The notes under the pieces: generated by a model
Told to the model about the DNA's origin: nothing
What the model saw: the letters and a program-made list of their open reading frames with translations, nothing else
Databases searched by the model: none
Shown: one piece after another, positions 49,792 through 59,315 of the stretch
How the letters are laid out: each line of letters opens with the position of its first letter
Numbering within the stretch: position 1 is the stretch's first letter
Translations under genes and position numbers: made by a program
Assembly: GCF_041260155.1 (NCBI RefSeq)
Contig: NC_091930.1
Location: 22,862,237 to 22,926,236, forward strand
Reading direction: 5' to 3'
Source of the DNA: Ptychodera flava
Taxonomy: Eukaryota; Hemichordata; Enteropneusta; Ptychoderidae
Length of the DNA: 64,000 bases

Positions 49792-50608
49792 AAACTGTAC
49801 ATTGTATTTGAAACCCTCCCCCCCCAAGAAATATCAATTAAAGAATGTCACTAAATATTTGGCAAATGTTTTCTAGTATTTCAAAACATTGTGTTATCAA
49901 ACTAGTTTTGAATGCTTTGTCAGATATTGTATTTTGCAATTCAAGAGGTTTTAAAGATCTCATTTAAAGAAAATTTTAAGAATTGTAAATGTTTATACTT
50001 AGGCATGAACTCATTGTATTTTCGTATTGCATTTCAAGTTGTTTTAGGAGGATAATGTAAAGAATTTTAGTGAAGCTGTTTTCACAATTCTCGTGTGTTT
50101 CAGCAATTAATGAATCTATTGTATAAATCCTATTCAAAACAAAAAAAACCACAAAAAATGTCAAACTTGCGATCTTCTATACAGGTAGATTTGGCAATTT
50201 AAAGAAAAAAGAAATCTGATCATTCTGTTTATTAGAGTTGTAAATTTCATTCATTTTTAAAGTCTTGAAATGTATGTGTTTGAATTTTTGAGAAAAGAAG
50301 TTTTGAAATGAAATTTTGCAAATGAAAGAGATAAGAATGTACATTTTACCCCATGAAACTTTAGATATTGACTTTGGATTTGTTTTCGGGTTTTTTGAGA
50401 TAGAGAGAGTTCAAATAATCTGTAGATCGCAACTTTCATCTTTGAAAACTTTTTATATGTGAACCAAACAAAAGTTCCTGATTAATCTTTTTGTAAAGTA
50501 ATAAACTGACATCAATTGAGTTTATTTTAAATGATTCAGAGGCTGATTTGAATTTATTTGTGAGTGTTTATGTGTAAACATTTGTTGAGTGAGGAAGTAT
50601 GTTTGTTT

Positions 50609-50649
<41 letters not shown>

Positions 50650-51118
50650 ATTGCCCCGAAGGCCAAAAAGTGGGCCCTACTGCCCCGAGGGCCACCTAGG
50701 AAGATCGGTCTTTGTCGATGAATGAGATCACACTTTCCCTGTTTATGGACTCCCTCCACCCGTCTTGACCCTTTGAAGGCCCCTCAGCCCCTCGGGCCTT
50801 ATTTTGCCCTCCCTCTGTCAAGAAATGAGAACATCCTTTCTAGTATAAGCTCGTACCATTTTAGAGTAAGGCTCATTTGACGTGATGGGTCTCATTCTGC
50901 AAACACTCTTGAAGCTGATCATCAATAATCGAGATTTCTCCAGTCCTATGTTCTTCCTGTATTTGTGTGTGTTGCCATACATCATCTATGATAAATTTTT
51001 CAAAAGGAAGCCAGTCTCATGTTATGAAAACATTGATCTGAGTGGAGAGATTGACTGAAAGGAAATCAACCAAAAAAGTCCCTCACGGTGAAGATCAAGT
51101 TGGTCAACTTGGTATACC
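49792..51118. other. Noncoding stretch inside the Polinton
   Basis: AT-rich sequence after the polymerase, a (GT)n run at about 50608-50646 and a short GC-rich cluster of GGCC-containing inverted motifs at 50648-50800. No gene seen. Confidence 0.5.
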
Positions 51119-51421
51119 ATGCCACGAATGCGAAAGAACTGTCCTTACCCTGGTTGTCATGCAAAACATCTCGTAAGACTAGCAAATCATCTCACACAAG
51201 TGCATAATATTGAAGACAAAGTTGAAAGACAGAGATTTTTGAAACTGGCCAGACAATCTGACACTCATCAATTGATGTGCCAGTTGATACGAATCGTTCG
51301 TCTACTGTCTGAACAGCATCAATCAAGTCAATCATGGATGCAAGACTACAACATCCATTCACTGCTCTCATATGCGGACCCACACAGTCAGGCAAAACTG
51401 AATTCGTCAAACGACTGCTGA
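51119..51421 (+). CDS. Small Polinton protein with a Cys2-His2-like N-terminus
   Basis: About 100 residues, beginning MPRMRKNCPYPGCHAK and then LANHLTQVHN, a single C2H2-like finger, followed by a helical stretch. It overlaps the start of the ATPase gene in another frame. Small finger proteins upstream of the ATPase occur in related elements as far as I recall; the role is unknown. Confidence 0.55.
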   Translation: MPRMRKNCPYPGCHAKHLVRLANHLTQVHNIEDKVERQRFLKLARQSDTHQLMCQLIRIVRLLSEQHQSSQSWMQDYNIHSLLSYADPHSQAKLNSSNDC

Positions 51422-51975
51422 AGGAACGGGAAACTATGATTTTTCCATCTCCTGAGCGTATTGTCTGGTGCTATGGAGAATATCAACCTGCCTATACGGA
51501 ACTGGCTGCCCTTATCCCTAGCATTCATTTTGTTGAAGGCATTCCTGAAGAGTTGGACAGTATGTTTTCCCCTCACCAATCCAACTTATTGATTATTGAT
51601 GATCTGATGTCAGAAACTGGAAATGACAAGAGAATTACCAATCTGTTCACCAAAGGTTCTCATCATCGTAATCTCTCTGTCATGCTTATCTTACAAAATC
51701 TGTTTCATCAAGGCAGAGAGACTCGAACCATGAGTCTGAATTCACATTATCTGGTCTTGTTTAAAAATCCAAGAGACGGATCACAGATCACTCATTTAGC
51801 CAAACAAATGTACCCAGGACACACCCGTTTCATCCAAGAAGCTTTCACCGATGCCTCCCGTGAACCCTATGGTTATCTCCTCATTGACCTGAAACCCAAC
51901 ACACCGGAAGTCCTTCGCCTGCGCACGAACATCTTTCCAGGAGAGACTGCCTTTGTTTACGTCAGGAAAACATAA
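51334..51975 (+). CDS. Polinton genome-packaging ATPase (FtsK/HerA type)
   Basis: 213 residues with Walker A GPTQSGKTEF near residue 15 and Walker B NLLIIDDLMS near residue 90, followed by an LILQNLFHQG sensor-like segment. This matches the A32-like packaging ATPases of Polintons and related viruses, which drive DNA into capsids. Appears open. Confidence 0.88.
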   Translation: MDARLQHPFTALICGPTQSGKTEFVKRLLKERETMIFPSPERIVWCYGEYQPAYTELAALIPSIHFVEGIPEELDSMFSPHQSNLLIIDDLMSETGNDKRITNLFTKGSHHRNLSVMLILQNLFHQGRETRTMSLNSHYLVLFKNPRDGSQITHLAKQMYPGHTRFIQEAFTDASREPYGYLLIDLKPNTPEVLRLRTNIFPGETAFVYVRKT

Positions 51976-51990
51976 ATTAGACATGATGAC

Positions 51991-52338
51991 ATGAAATGCC
52001 ATCATTTCATCATGTCTCAGCGAATGAGAAAACATGCTCATTTTCTCTCTGTGTTAGCCAGGGGCAATCCAAAGCAACAGAGGGGGATCATCGAGGGAGC
52101 CAGTAACGATTTAATCCATTGTCTCTGTGAATGTTGTCTGAACATTCTTCGGGGAAGTGTTCCACTGTCATCTGCTCAAAAGAAGAAATTGAGCAAATAC
52201 AAACATCATCTTCGCACACTGTCAAATAAAAAGGTTTCAACATCAAAGAAGAAGAAGATACTTGTGCAAAAGGGTGGATTTCTCTCGGCCGTCCTAGGGC
52301 CTGTGCTGTCTGTGTTGGGAAGTCTCCTCTTTAAGTGA
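51991..52338 (+). CDS. Small basic Polinton protein with hydrophobic tail
   Basis: About 115 residues. A helical front (RMRKHAHFLSVLA), a Cys pair, a Lys-rich middle and a hydrophobic C-terminus (GGFLSAVLGPVLSVLGSLLF) that could insert in a membrane. Small proteins of this type sit between the ATPase and integrase in related elements; possibly a minor virion or membrane-active protein. Function inferred only. Confidence 0.55.
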   Translation: MKCHHFIMSQRMRKHAHFLSVLARGNPKQQRGIIEGASNDLIHCLCECCLNILRGSVPLSSAQKKKLSKYKHHLRTLSNKKVSTSKKKKILVQKGGFLSAVLGPVLSVLGSLLFK

Positions 52339-52347
52339 ATTGTCATC

Positions 52348-53183
52348 ATGCCCATGGAACATGCCAAGAAGATGGCACTTGTGCCACAGGAATTACTAGA
52401 TACCATACAACTACAGCAGAATCAAACAACAAACCCTGTGACGAAGATGCTGTCCTCTCTGGATCAGGAGATGCAACAAATCTTGGAAAGAACAGACATC
52501 ACCGATGATGAAAAGGCAAAACTGTACCAACAGACTCTTCAGCAGTACAGGGCTTACATTGATAAAAGGAAGGAACCTGTTCAAATCAGCATCCTCCCCT
52601 CTGAAACTTCAACGGGTACCACTACCGCTGTGTTTTCTTCAGGTCTCCATTAGCTAAGGGCACGGAAGAGGAAGGCATAGACAAGCCAAAGCCCTTGGGT
52701 AGTGTGGAGCAGGATGTGATGGAAAGTGTGCCAAAATCCCTCCGACGAAAAGCACACTTGCTCCTTCAGAAAGTGAAACAACATGACTCCGTGGATTGGA
52801 ATGAGAAAGGGGAATTAACGTACGACGGCAACCCCTTACCTGGAACTCATATGGTAGACCTCATCAACGACACCTTGCGTCGGAGGAAAACCTTCACTCC
52901 TAGAGGGTGGCAACAATTTGCCCGAGTGCTGTCTGACATGAATGTACCACAAGATCTGATTGGTAACAAGGAAAGATGGAACTGGATTCAGTCTCAGCGA
53001 AAATCAAAAGGATTGTTTCAGCCAAGAGGTGGTGATGATGATGAAGAAGATGATCATGGAGTATTTGCTGGACAATCATCCGCCAAAAAGAAAAAGATAA
53101 GGAGGGAGATACGTCCTGTCATTTCAACTGCTGCAAGACCGCAACATCGACCATCCATGACAGGGAATTGGCTCAACTTTTAA
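52348..53183 (+). pseudogene. Polinton accessory (PY-like) protein region, broken
   Basis: The front half is helical and Gln-rich (SLDQEMQQIL, LYQQTLQQYRAYIDKRK). The rear half is basic (SLRRKAHLLLQKVKQHD, RGWQQFARVLSDMNVP, KERWNWIQSQRKSKG) with an acidic Asp/Glu run near its end. Similar proteins of unknown role are found at this position in other Polintons. About one break. Confidence 0.55.
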
Positions 53184-53326
53184 AACATCACTCGACAATT
53201 TGATGATACTCATTCCAAAGGAGACCTCTGTCATGGAGTGTTGTCCACCTTCTCTATCCCTTGGCGATGTCCTCAAACGGGTGAGGTGCCTCTGTGCTTG
53301 CTGCTCTGGATCCATAGTCATCAAAC

Positions 53327-54418
53327 ATGAAACCTGTGACCAAATTGACGGACTTGGATCAGCACCTCAGCCAGGTGTATTACGATCCAAGTCATTCCGC
53401 AAGTTTTGGAGGAATCGATGCTGTTTACCGTGCTGCAAAAGAGGAGGGAATAAAGACCACCCGTCAGAAAGTGAGAGAATGGATGCAACATCAGGACACT
53501 TACACATTACACAAACCAGTGAGGTGGAAGTTTCCAAGGGCTAGAGTAATTGTCGGTGGAATGGATCAACAGTGGCAAGCTGATCTTGCAGATGTCAGTT
53601 CACTAGCAAAATACAATTCAGGGTTCCGATACATCCTCACCTGCATTGACATTTTATCCAAGTATGCCTGGGCCATTCCCTTGAAAGACAAACGAGGGGC
53701 CACTTTGGTGGCAGCGTTTGAACAGATTTTGAAGACTGGACGAAAACCAGAAAAACTACAAACGGATCAAGGCAAAGAATTCGTGAACCACCTATTTCAG
53801 AAATTTCTGAAGAGTGAAGACATTCAATTTTTCACCACCGGAAACGAAACCAAAGCTTCTGTGGTTGAGCGTTTCAATCGTACGCTGAAAACTAATATGT
53901 GGAAGTACTTTACCAGAAACAACACCCTAAGCTACCTATCGGTGCTTCCTCAGCTAATGCAATCTTACAACAACACTTGGCATCGCAGCATCAAGAGAAA
54001 CCAGCGTCTGTCAACAAGACCAATGAAAAAAGAGGTGTGGGATACTCTGTACAGTGACTATGAACAGAAAACGGTGAAATTCAAATTCAGTGTGGGAGAA
54101 CAAGTGAGAATCAGCAAAACTAAACGTATGTTCAAGAAAGGTTATCTGCCAAATTGGACAGAAGAAATCTTCACTGTGTCGAAAAGGATCTCAAGTCGAC
54201 CACACCTTTACAAGCTGAAAGATTTTGATGAGGAGGAATTAGAAGGTACTTTCTATGAACAAGAACTACAAAAAGTCGTCAAGAAAGAGGACGATGTCTT
54301 CAGAGTGGAAAAAATACTCAAAACAAGAAAGAGAAAGGGCAAGACTGAATATCTGGTCAAGTGGTATGGTTGGCCATCCAAATTCAATAGTTGGGTCAGG
54401 GATCTGGCAAAACTATAA
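53327..54418 (+). CDS. Polinton integrase (rve type) with C-terminal chromodomain
   Basis: 363 residues. The retroviral-type integrase core lies at about residues 80-230 (QWQADLADV, LQTDQGKEFVN, KASVVERFNRTLK), giving the Asp, Asp, Glu set. After an SH3-like stretch comes a chromodomain at about 325-360 (VEKILKTRKRKGKTEYLVKW, then WPSKFNSWV). In this family the integrase joins the linear element to host DNA and makes the six-base target duplication; a chromodomain may steer it to marked chromatin. Appears open. Confidence 0.9.
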   Translation: MKPVTKLTDLDQHLSQVYYDPSHSASFGGIDAVYRAAKEEGIKTTRQKVREWMQHQDTYTLHKPVRWKFPRARVIVGGMDQQWQADLADVSSLAKYNSGFRYILTCIDILSKYAWAIPLKDKRGATLVAAFEQILKTGRKPEKLQTDQGKEFVNHLFQKFLKSEDIQFFTTGNETKASVVERFNRTLKTNMWKYFTRNNTLSYLSVLPQLMQSYNNTWHRSIKRNQRLSTRPMKKEVWDTLYSDYEQKTVKFKFSVGEQVRISKTKRMFKKGYLPNWTEEIFTVSKRISSRPHLYKLKDFDEEELEGTFYEQELQKVVKKEDDVFRVEKILKTRKRKGKTEYLVKWYGWPSKFNSWVRDLAKL

Positions 54419-54466
54419 GGGGGATGACTCTGTTCGGAGACTCACAGTCTGACCACCACTTTCATC

Positions 54467-55200
54467 ATGGCTGAACATCCGTTTTTCATGACACTACCGA
54501 GCAATGCATCCATGGATGTTTTCCCAGACAATGCAGTGACAGGCTACACTGTGAAATTACCCAAACACATTTCTCTGCGGGGCAACTGGGAAGTGGCCTT
54601 GATGGACATACACTACCCTTTCTCTTGGTACAATGTGGTCGAGGGCAGAAACATGCTGGCGTACGAAATTCAAGATCATAGGAAAACACTTGTCAAAATC
54701 CTGCAGGTTACTACGATGATTTTGGAAGTATACTGACCATTCTGAGAGAGCAAGGTTTACCCGACAACGTCCAATTGACTTTTGACCCGGTGTCTAGGAC
54801 AGTAACCGCTGATATGAGTGAGGGTACCCGCCTCTACTTTCTACCAGGTCTGGCTGAAATCATGGGATTTTATCCCAATACCATCTTGAGGCAGAAGAAC
54901 GATGCACCTTTCATGTTCAGTGTTCGAAACCTCTTTCTCTGTATGTGTATTGCGACCTAGTGGACGACCAGTTGGTGGAGATACCTTTGCACCCCTGTTG
55001 AGAATAAAAATGTGGAAGGGATCCATGGACAGATGATCAACCGCACCTTCCACACGCCATACTTTCTTCCCCTGAGAAACCGTGAATTTGATACGGTAGA
55101 AGTCTACATAAGAGACGACATGGGTCAGAAAGTGCCATTTCAAGGTGGGAAAGTGATCGTGACACTAGCCTTCAGAAAACGACGCCCTACACTATTGTAG
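54467..55200 (+). pseudogene. Polinton minor capsid (penton-like) protein, broken
   Basis: Starts MAEHPFFMTLPSNASMDVFP and continues with NWEVALMDIHYPFSWYNV and, further on, FDPVSRTVTADM and REFDTVEVYIRDDMG. These are features of the single jelly-roll minor capsid proteins of Polintons and adintoviruses. Carries about two breaks. Confidence 0.7.
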
Positions 55201-55270
55201 CCTGAACCATGCCGTATAGACGTAAAATCTATGATTTCAAAACAATCCGGCCACATACAAGAAGTTTTAT

Positions 55271-55636
55271 TTGGATCAGGTGGAAATGGAGCATCGTTCC
55301 AGGAAGCAGCCGTGCAGAGAGGATATGGCTTGGGCAGGTATTTTGGGAGGCCTCTTCCGTGCAGCCACACCACTGCTCAAACAAGGTGCCAAAGTCTTAG
55401 GGAGACAGATGTTGAAAACGGGACTCAACATTGCAGGGGATGCACTCAGTGGACGTAACATCAAGCACTCGGCAAAACGACGGTTGATGGAAGCCGGGAA
55501 ACAGTTGATGGCAGGCAGGGGTTCCAGATACTCAGTTCCCCAAGGCGGCGGTAGTATAAAACGTAAAACTCCGAAACGAAGAGTCATTTCCTCCAAAGCC
55601 AAGCGAAAGAGAAGATCTCCTGACATTTTTGACTAA
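55271..55636 (+). CDS. Small basic virion protein of the Polinton
   Basis: About 120 residues with a Gly/Ala-rich amphipathic front (LGGLFRAATPLLKQGAKVLG) and a strongly basic tail (KRKTPKRRVISSKAKRKRR). It resembles adenovirus pVI/pX-type core or membrane-lytic proteins in composition and position, just before the major capsid gene, which it overlaps by eight bases. Assignment is by position and composition only. Confidence 0.55.
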   Translation: MDQVEMEHRSRKQPCREDMAWAGILGGLFRAATPLLKQGAKVLGRQMLKTGLNIAGDALSGRNIKHSAKRRLMEAGKQLMAGRGSRYSVPQGGGSIKRKTPKRRVISSKAKRKRRSPDIFD

Positions 55637-56969
55637 CATGGCATTTCTTCACGAACACTCCTGCGAGTGCACCAAGAGTGAACTTGACTTGTTCACAGTT
55701 CCTCCAACGCAGACCAGTGTGGAAGAGGGACAATGGGAAGAAGTGCATCCCCTGACCCACATTGTGGAATCGGGACCCATCGAATTTGTGATTTCGGGTT
55801 CAGGGGAAGACTACATCGATCTGTCCTCGACACTCCTTCTGATCAAGGCCAAGATTACAAAAGTTGATGGTACTAACCTCGGTGCAGATGCAGCAGTGGG
55901 TCCCGTCAACTTGTGGCTCCATTCACTGTTCAGCCAGGTGGATGTACACCTCAATGGCAAAATGATATCCAACCCTTCCCCTACTTACCCCTACCGAGCC
56001 TTGTTGGAGACCTTGTTGAATTATGGTAAGGAGGCCAAAGACACCCATATCGGTTCAGCCCTCTTCTTCAAGGACTATCACTTGAAAATGGATGAAGTGG
56101 ACCCCACTAAAGAAGGTGGAGAAGTGAACAAGGGACTGAAAAACCGATATGCCTTCACGTCGGGCAGTCAAGTTGTCGATATGGTAGGACCCATCCATTC
56201 AGATCTCTTCTTTCAGCCCAAGTATCTAATGAATGGTGTCGAATTACGTCTCAAACTCAATAGAAGCAAGAATGCCTTCTCCCTTGTGAGCTCTGCAGAA
56301 AATCCAGGCTTCAAAGCTGTAGTCACCGAAGCCACACTACTGATCAGGAAAATAAAACTCAGTCCATCGGTACAGCTGGGTCATGCAGAAGCTTTAAAGC
56401 AGGGACCGTCCAAGTATCCCATACATCGTTGTGTGATGAAGGTTCTGTCTATTCCTGGAGGCACCATGTCCTTCAACAAAGACCACATCTTTCTGGGACA
56501 GCTACCTAAACGTGTGGTCTTGGGTCTGGTGGACAACGATGCCTTCAACGGTTCATACAAGAAAAATCCTTTCAACTTCAAACATTACGACATGACGTCG
56601 CTGGTCCTTAATGTCAGTGGAAAGCAAGTTCCGAGCAAACCCCTGAAACTGGACTTCACCAAAGCAGGTGGTCAATCATTCATCATGGCCTACTATTCCC
56701 TGTTTACTGGGACTAATAAAATAGGCAGGGATGAAGGAATCAACATCAATCGCTATGAATACGACAATGGATACACACTGTTTGCATTTGATCTCACACC
56801 AGACTTGTCTGCCGACGGAGGACATTTGAACCTGGTCAAAGAAGGCAACCTGGGCATCGAACTGCAGTTCAGACAAGCCCTGCCAAATACTGTGAATTTA
56901 CTCGTGTATGGCGAACTGGATAACATCATTGAAATCGACAGAGACCGCAACATCCTCTTTGATTACTGA
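55629..56969 (+). CDS. Polinton major capsid protein (double jelly-roll)
   Basis: 446 residues, normal for the family. Recognisable stretches include GPIEFVISGSGEDYIDLSST, LHSLFSQVDVHLNGK and PTYPYRALLETLLNYG near residues 55-140, and FAFDLTPDLSADGGHLN with LRQ-type endings toward the C-terminus. These are the conserved segments of Polinton and adintovirus capsid proteins. Appears open. Confidence 0.9.
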   Translation: MTNMAFLHEHSCECTKSELDLFTVPPTQTSVEEGQWEEVHPLTHIVESGPIEFVISGSGEDYIDLSSTLLLIKAKITKVDGTNLGADAAVGPVNLWLHSLFSQVDVHLNGKMISNPSPTYPYRALLETLLNYGKEAKDTHIGSALFFKDYHLKMDEVDPTKEGGEVNKGLKNRYAFTSGSQVVDMVGPIHSDLFFQPKYLMNGVELRLKLNRSKNAFSLVSSAENPGFKAVVTEATLLIRKIKLSPSVQLGHAEALKQGPSKYPIHRCVMKVLSIPGGTMSFNKDHIFLGQLPKRVVLGLVDNDAFNGSYKKNPFNFKHYDMTSLVLNVSGKQVPSKPLKLDFTKAGGQSFIMAYYSLFTGTNKIGRDEGININRYEYDNGYTLFAFDLTPDLSADGGHLNLVKEGNLGIELQFRQALPNTVNLLVYGELDNIIEIDRDRNILFDY

Positions 56970-56995
56970 AGTTGATTCATCGACTCCAGTGAAAG

Positions 56996-57499
56996 ATGGA
57001 CACGTTAAAGTTGAAAGAGATCTTGAGTACAGATCGATACACTGCATCATCTTTTGGCGGGGTGGAACCATCAGACCGATTGCCTAAGACCAGACTAAAG
57101 TCCTATCCTGCTGCCTTTGTGGCCAATGTGGACCCAAGTACCAAACCAGGGAAACACTGGGTGGCTTTCTACTTTGCCGATAGCAACCGTGGTGAATATT
57201 TCGATTCATACGGACGTCCACCCAACAGGACACCTTTCAAGGCATTCCTCAACAGGAACTCTCTCGACTGGATCTATAACAGACAAAGGCTCCAGGGACC
57301 TCTTTCTTCAATGTGTGGACAATACGTCCTTTATTATCTGCTACATCGGTGCCGGGGATGGTCCATGTCGAACATTGTGAAGCAGTTTACGGAGGACTTG
57401 ACTTTTAATGACTTTCTCGTGAATGATTTCATTGAAAAATTGACTGGTGTTGATTTTGACATTTATGATGTTAACTTTTTACAGACTCGTTTGACTTAG
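56996..57499 (+). CDS. Polinton cysteine protease (adenain-like)
   Basis: 167 residues. GKHWVAFYFAD supplies the catalytic His, YFDSYGRPP the acidic residue and SSMCGQYVLYYLL the Cys, in the order of adenovirus-type proteases that mature capsid proteins. Follows the capsid gene by 26 bases and appears open. Confidence 0.9.
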   Translation: MDTLKLKEILSTDRYTASSFGGVEPSDRLPKTRLKSYPAAFVANVDPSTKPGKHWVAFYFADSNRGEYFDSYGRPPNRTPFKAFLNRNSLDWIYNRQRLQGPLSSMCGQYVLYYLLHRCRGWSMSNIVKQFTEDLTFNDFLVNDFIEKLTGVDFDIYDVNFLQTRLT

Positions 57500-57911
57500 A
57501 AGTCATATTCATTACATTGTTACTAGTTCTTGTGTTGACTTTCCAGTTGGTGTTCAATAAATTTTCAAACTTGTTCAATTGAAAATACAAAGCATGTGCG
57601 TCTGTGTTTTTTTTTTCTCTCTCAAGGATGATGGGTATAAAGGGGGGGGGGGGAAGGGGAGGGGCAATCAATCATACTCATTCATAACACAATCATACTT
57701 CGCTAGCTCACAAAGAGTATAGACGGACAAGATATTGGTTTTTCATTTTAAACAATAACAGTAAATTTTATTTTCTCAAAGTTAACAAAATTTAACAAGG
57801 CAAAAAACATGAAACACAACACTTTTTATTGCAAGTGTCTTTCAGTGTCCTTGGCAAACTTGTAATGTCCGAAGAAAAAACACATTTATAAATTGAAGGA
57901 AATTGAAATGA
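57500..57911. other. Convergent 3' region
   Basis: Untranslated sequence between the rightward protease gene and the leftward accessory gene, with AATAAA motifs on both strands (for example about 57556 on plus) and a G-run near 57643. Confidence 0.6.
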
Positions 57912-58379
57912 TTAACTGCTTGCAGAACTAACTGTGGAACAAACTGCGGTGATCATGTCGTTGCACAAGACCATTCCATACATAGACAGACTGTCCGATA
58001 GAGCTTCAAAACATCTTTCAGGGTCTTCACTCCAGCGGTAGTACAACAACTCCAACAGGTCATCAAGATCAAGTAATCCAAGGGGGGCATTATGATCCAG
58101 GGTGATGTAACACAGTTCAGCCATGGCAAGAATAGACTTCTGCACAGCCAGCATGTTGATTCGTTTGGCAGCATCCGTAAAGTATTTGCTGATGACTTCC
58201 CGTTGACCTGCAGGGGTATCGCCATAGTACAGGCACTCATGGTCCCTCTGAGATGGGTAGTCTTCTCGGCACCCCTCACAGTTTTCGTTGATGATAGCAT
58301 TGACTTGGTCCAGGATAAACTTGGCGTAGACATATTTTGCCACTCTTCTTGCTACTTTCCTGTCCAAGTCATTTGGCAT
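57912..58379 (-). CDS. Minus-strand Polinton accessory protein with a CxxC...PSQ..H.C motif
   Basis: 155 residues, beginning MPNDLDRKVARRVAKYVYA. A cluster NENCEGCREDYPSQRDHEC near residues 32-50 looks like a small zinc site. The rest is helical (LDLDDLLELLYYRWSEDPERC). I recall similar GC..DxPSQ..HxC motifs in proteins tied to adintovirus-like elements, but cannot name the family. Appears open. Confidence 0.6.
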   Translation of the reverse strand: MPNDLDRKVARRVAKYVYAKFILDQVNAIINENCEGCREDYPSQRDHECLYYGDTPAGQREVISKYFTDAAKRINMLAVQKSILAMAELCYITLDHNAPLGLLDLDDLLELLYYRWSEDPERCFEALSDSLSMYGMVLCNDMITAVCSTVSSASS

Positions 58380-58434
58380 ATCGCTGAACGAAGGCTCTGA
58401 AAAAGGGATGAAAGACGGGTCTGTGAGTACCAGG

Positions 58435-58962
58435 TCAATTGCACGTCAGTGTCTTGGCAGCCTCATCGATACTCTGCGCAATACTTTTCAATCGACTCCA
58501 CTGATCCAAATTCAAATTGATGCCCTTCTTTGTCGGTATCAGTTCTCCAGTGTCAGGTTTCTTGAAGAATTCACGTATCCCCACGTACACATTTCCCTTG
58601 AACATCTGCACACTCACAATCCGAGCTGACGTCTCTGTGTCACGCAGAAGAAATCTGAATTGTCTCTCACCTGCTTGACTGGTGGTGCCAGGCTTGGAAG
58701 GTGGAGGGACCAAAGCAGCTGCTGATGGCTGACTGGACGGAGTCTTATGAGGCAGGGGCACTTCCTGAGAAGGCTCTGGCAAGTCAGGGCTCTTCCTCCC
58801 TGGAACATCAGCATACCTCTCATCTTGGTCAGAGACAGTGGGCATTGTCCAGACACTGGTGTTAGTCTTAACGTTGAAGTAATACGGCAGTTCTGCCTTC
58901 ACTGAATAACACTTGCGCCATCCCTCTTCCAGTAGTCTTGGTGACAGTATTGGAGTTGCCAT
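58435..58962 (-). CDS. Minus-strand Polinton protein: WW domain + PC4-like domain
   Basis: 175 residues. Residues about 12-42 form a WW domain (EEGWRKCYSV, PYYFNVKTNTSVWTMP), closest in look to the WW domain of PCIF1, which binds the phosphorylated tail of RNA polymerase II. A Pro/Ser-rich linker follows. Residues about 100-170 match the PC4/p15 transcription-coactivator fold (KGNVYVGIREFF, ELIPTKKGINLNLDQWSRLK), which binds single-stranded DNA. The pairing suggests a protein that brings host transcription to the element or acts on its DNA; this role is inference. A TATA box lies 82-89 bases upstream of the ATG, which is in strong context (accATGG). Appears open. Confidence 0.8.
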   Translation of the reverse strand: MATPILSPRLLEEGWRKCYSVKAELPYYFNVKTNTSVWTMPTVSDQDERYADVPGRKSPDLPEPSQEVPLPHKTPSSQPSAAALVPPPSKPGTTSQAGERQFRFLLRDTETSARIVSVQMFKGNVYVGIREFFKKPDTGELIPTKKGINLNLDQWSRLKSIAQSIDEAAKTLTCN

Positions 58963-59043
58963 GGTTATGAAGAGTTGAGTTGTTGTTGTTGTTGAGGGTG
59001 GGACTTCTAGAGCAAGACTGGCCCTTAGATGGCCCTCTCAGAA

Positions 59044-59051
59044 CTTATATA
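59044..59051 (-). promoter_or_regulatory. TATA box of the WW-PC4 gene
   Basis: GGGTATATAAG on the minus strand, 82-89 bases upstream of the start codon at 58962. A plausible core promoter for the leftward genes close to the right terminus. Confidence 0.6.
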
Positions 59052-59153
59052 CCCTCATTTTTGCATATATTAAGCAACTGACCAATCAGGAAAGCACATT
59101 GCTATCCCAATATCCCTTGCGGCATTTAAATGAACCAATGGGAGAGGCTGGTT

Positions 59154-59235
59154 AATGAGGCCCCCTAGCATGTGAAAAAAAGTAAAAAAAGACCCCCTAA
59201 CTTCCAAAGTGGTCTATACTGTATCCCTAACTACT
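59154..59235 (-). repeat. Polinton right terminal inverted repeat
   Basis: Complement reads AGTAGTTAGGGATACAGTAT and so on, matching the left terminus over 51 bases without a difference, then CACATGCTAGGGGGCCTCATT after a short gap. Confidence 0.92.

Positions 59236-59311
<76 letters not shown>
59236..59311. repeat. (TA)n tract between Polinton and LTR element
   Basis: About 75 bases of TA repeat. Begins TATATA, the mirror of the bases flanking the left end. Confidence 0.92.

Positions 59312-59315
<4 letters not shown>

Larger units (their letters stand above)
41856..59235 (+). mobile_element. Polinton (Maverick) DNA transposon, 17,380 bp, fossil
   Basis: Family call rests on matching terminal inverted repeats starting AGTAGTTAGGG, TATATA flanks of the expected six-base target duplication length, and the hallmark gene set: protein-primed DNA polymerase B, integrase, packaging ATPase, cysteine protease, and major and minor capsid proteins, plus small accessory genes. 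Most genes run left to right; two at the right end run the other way. The element is complete from end to end. It is broken, with roughly seven coding breaks by my reading, mostly in the polymerase, and it carries one foldback insertion near its left end. The outer 51 bases of the two termini are identical and several genes are still open, so it is not very old, but I can give no date. Confidence 0.93.
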
